Positions 63,454 through 64,000 of a DNA stretch of 64,000 bases are shown in pieces. The notes beneath the pieces were generated by a model. It had not been told where the DNA came from and did no database searches. It worked only from the letters and a program-made list of their open reading frames with translations. The stretch comes from Nectonema munidae (taxonomy: Eukaryota; Nematomorpha; Nectonematoida; Nectonematidae), in NCBI GenBank assembly GCA_030549495.1, contig JAUIRK010000511.1, positions 780,001-844,000 on the forward strand, read 5' to 3'. The number at the start of each line of letters is the position of its first letter. The first letter of the stretch is position 1. The position numbers and the translations under genes were made by a program.

Positions 63454-64000
63454 TTAGTCTCGATGGACGTTTTTCTGGCACGCAAAGCAGCATAAAAGGG
63501 AATTTTTTTTACAAACCACGCATTTTCGTTGTTGTTGACTTGAAACGGACACTAAATAGTGCCCATTCACACTTCTAGAACTTTTAGAAAGATGAGAAGA
63601 AGGCCCTGGTTTTCTCTTGATTTGCAAACCTTTCAATTGAAGAAAGTGTAGCGTTATTTCTCTACGGAAGTTTAGATGAGATAATTTTTTTTCTGTGTTT
63701 GTCCTTTCATAATCCTTCCAGGCACCAACAACCGAAACGTTTATTGCATGCATTGCCAAAGGCCACCACCATTTTTTCGCCTTTACTCTATGCCTATAAG
63801 CAGCCAATAACTTGTCAAACACATCAACCCCTCCCATTCCTTGATTGTACTTGCTAATGAGGAAAGGACAGCTAACTTCGATCTTTTTCTTCTCTAAACG
63901 TCAATACCTTCTAACTGTTCCAACAGGTTCATGCGTACAAAAGTTGGATCCAACATTCACACAAGCATTATCCCTCCATTTACAAAAATATACTCTTCCA
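63454..64000 (-). pseudogene. Second piggyBac transposase, C-terminal part
   Basis: Minus strand enters from the right edge: NACVNVGSNFCTHEPVGTVR, then an in-frame TGA where the family has a residue after the VRR aromatic motif, then EKKKIEVSCPFLISKYNQ and GMGGVDVFDKLLAAYRHR, the conserved late Asp pair region. It continues with KWWWPLAMHAIN and a cysteine-rich C-terminus (KCVVCKKNSLLCCFACQKN) and stops at 63,454. The family differs from the element at 22,560. With only one stop seen in the visible 180 codons it may be young, or the TGA may be a sequencing or allelic difference. The rest lies outside the window. Confidence 0.8.

Overview
The window is AT-rich eukaryotic DNA from an animal, most likely an arthropod; a crustacean such as a parasitic copepod is possible, but the sequence alone does not fix the genus. 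The reasons are short GT-AG introns of 53-60 nt, an M12B (adamalysin/reprolysin) metalloprotease gene, tRNA-derived SINEs, non-LTR retrotransposons with YADD reverse transcriptase, piggyBac and hAT DNA transposons, and a Ty3-like fossil. No prokaryotic gene, rRNA or CRISPR array is visible.

Layout. 1-2519 is an almost pure ATG triplet array of 2.5 kb with a single interruption. 2520-10,915 is gene-poor and holds a piggyBac-like terminus, a foldback-type element and short tandem repeats. 10,920-22,445 and 37,370-51,352 are the two arms of a large, diverged inverted duplication around a 14.9-kb centre. Each arm carries one complete 11-exon gene for a small secreted M12B metalloprotease, and the two genes point at each other (12,943-22,299 plus; 49,438-37,534 minus). 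I reconstructed both from splice sites; in each the exons sum to 858 nt (285 codons plus stop), all phases agree, and the catalytic HExxHxxGxxHD motif and Met-turn are present. The signal peptide runs straight into the catalytic domain, so the usual inhibitory prodomain is absent. The two proteins are about 80% identical, and differences are mostly amino-acid replacing.

The centre (22.4-37.4 kb) is packed with mobile DNA: a piggyBac element, a hAT transposase remnant, a Ty3-like fossil, a LINE fragment with endonuclease, SINEs and small hAT/piggyBac MITEs. The right arm also took in a LINE and a hAT element that the left arm lacks. A third, partial copy of the metalloprotease gene (exon 9 and intron sequence) lies at 51,370-54,855, split by an insert with about seven copies of a ~150-bp tandem repeat. 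55-64 kb is repeat-rich: hAT ends, a 46-bp-arm hairpin, a LINE reverse transcriptase and, at the right edge, a second piggyBac transposase.

The items most worth following are the metalloprotease pair without prodomain inside an inverted duplication, its replacement-heavy divergence, the palindromes set 15-18 nt from TTAA in several unrelated piggyBac-like ends, and a recurring 12-mer (TTAACGCCATCT) that flanks exon 9 as an inverted pair in all three copies.
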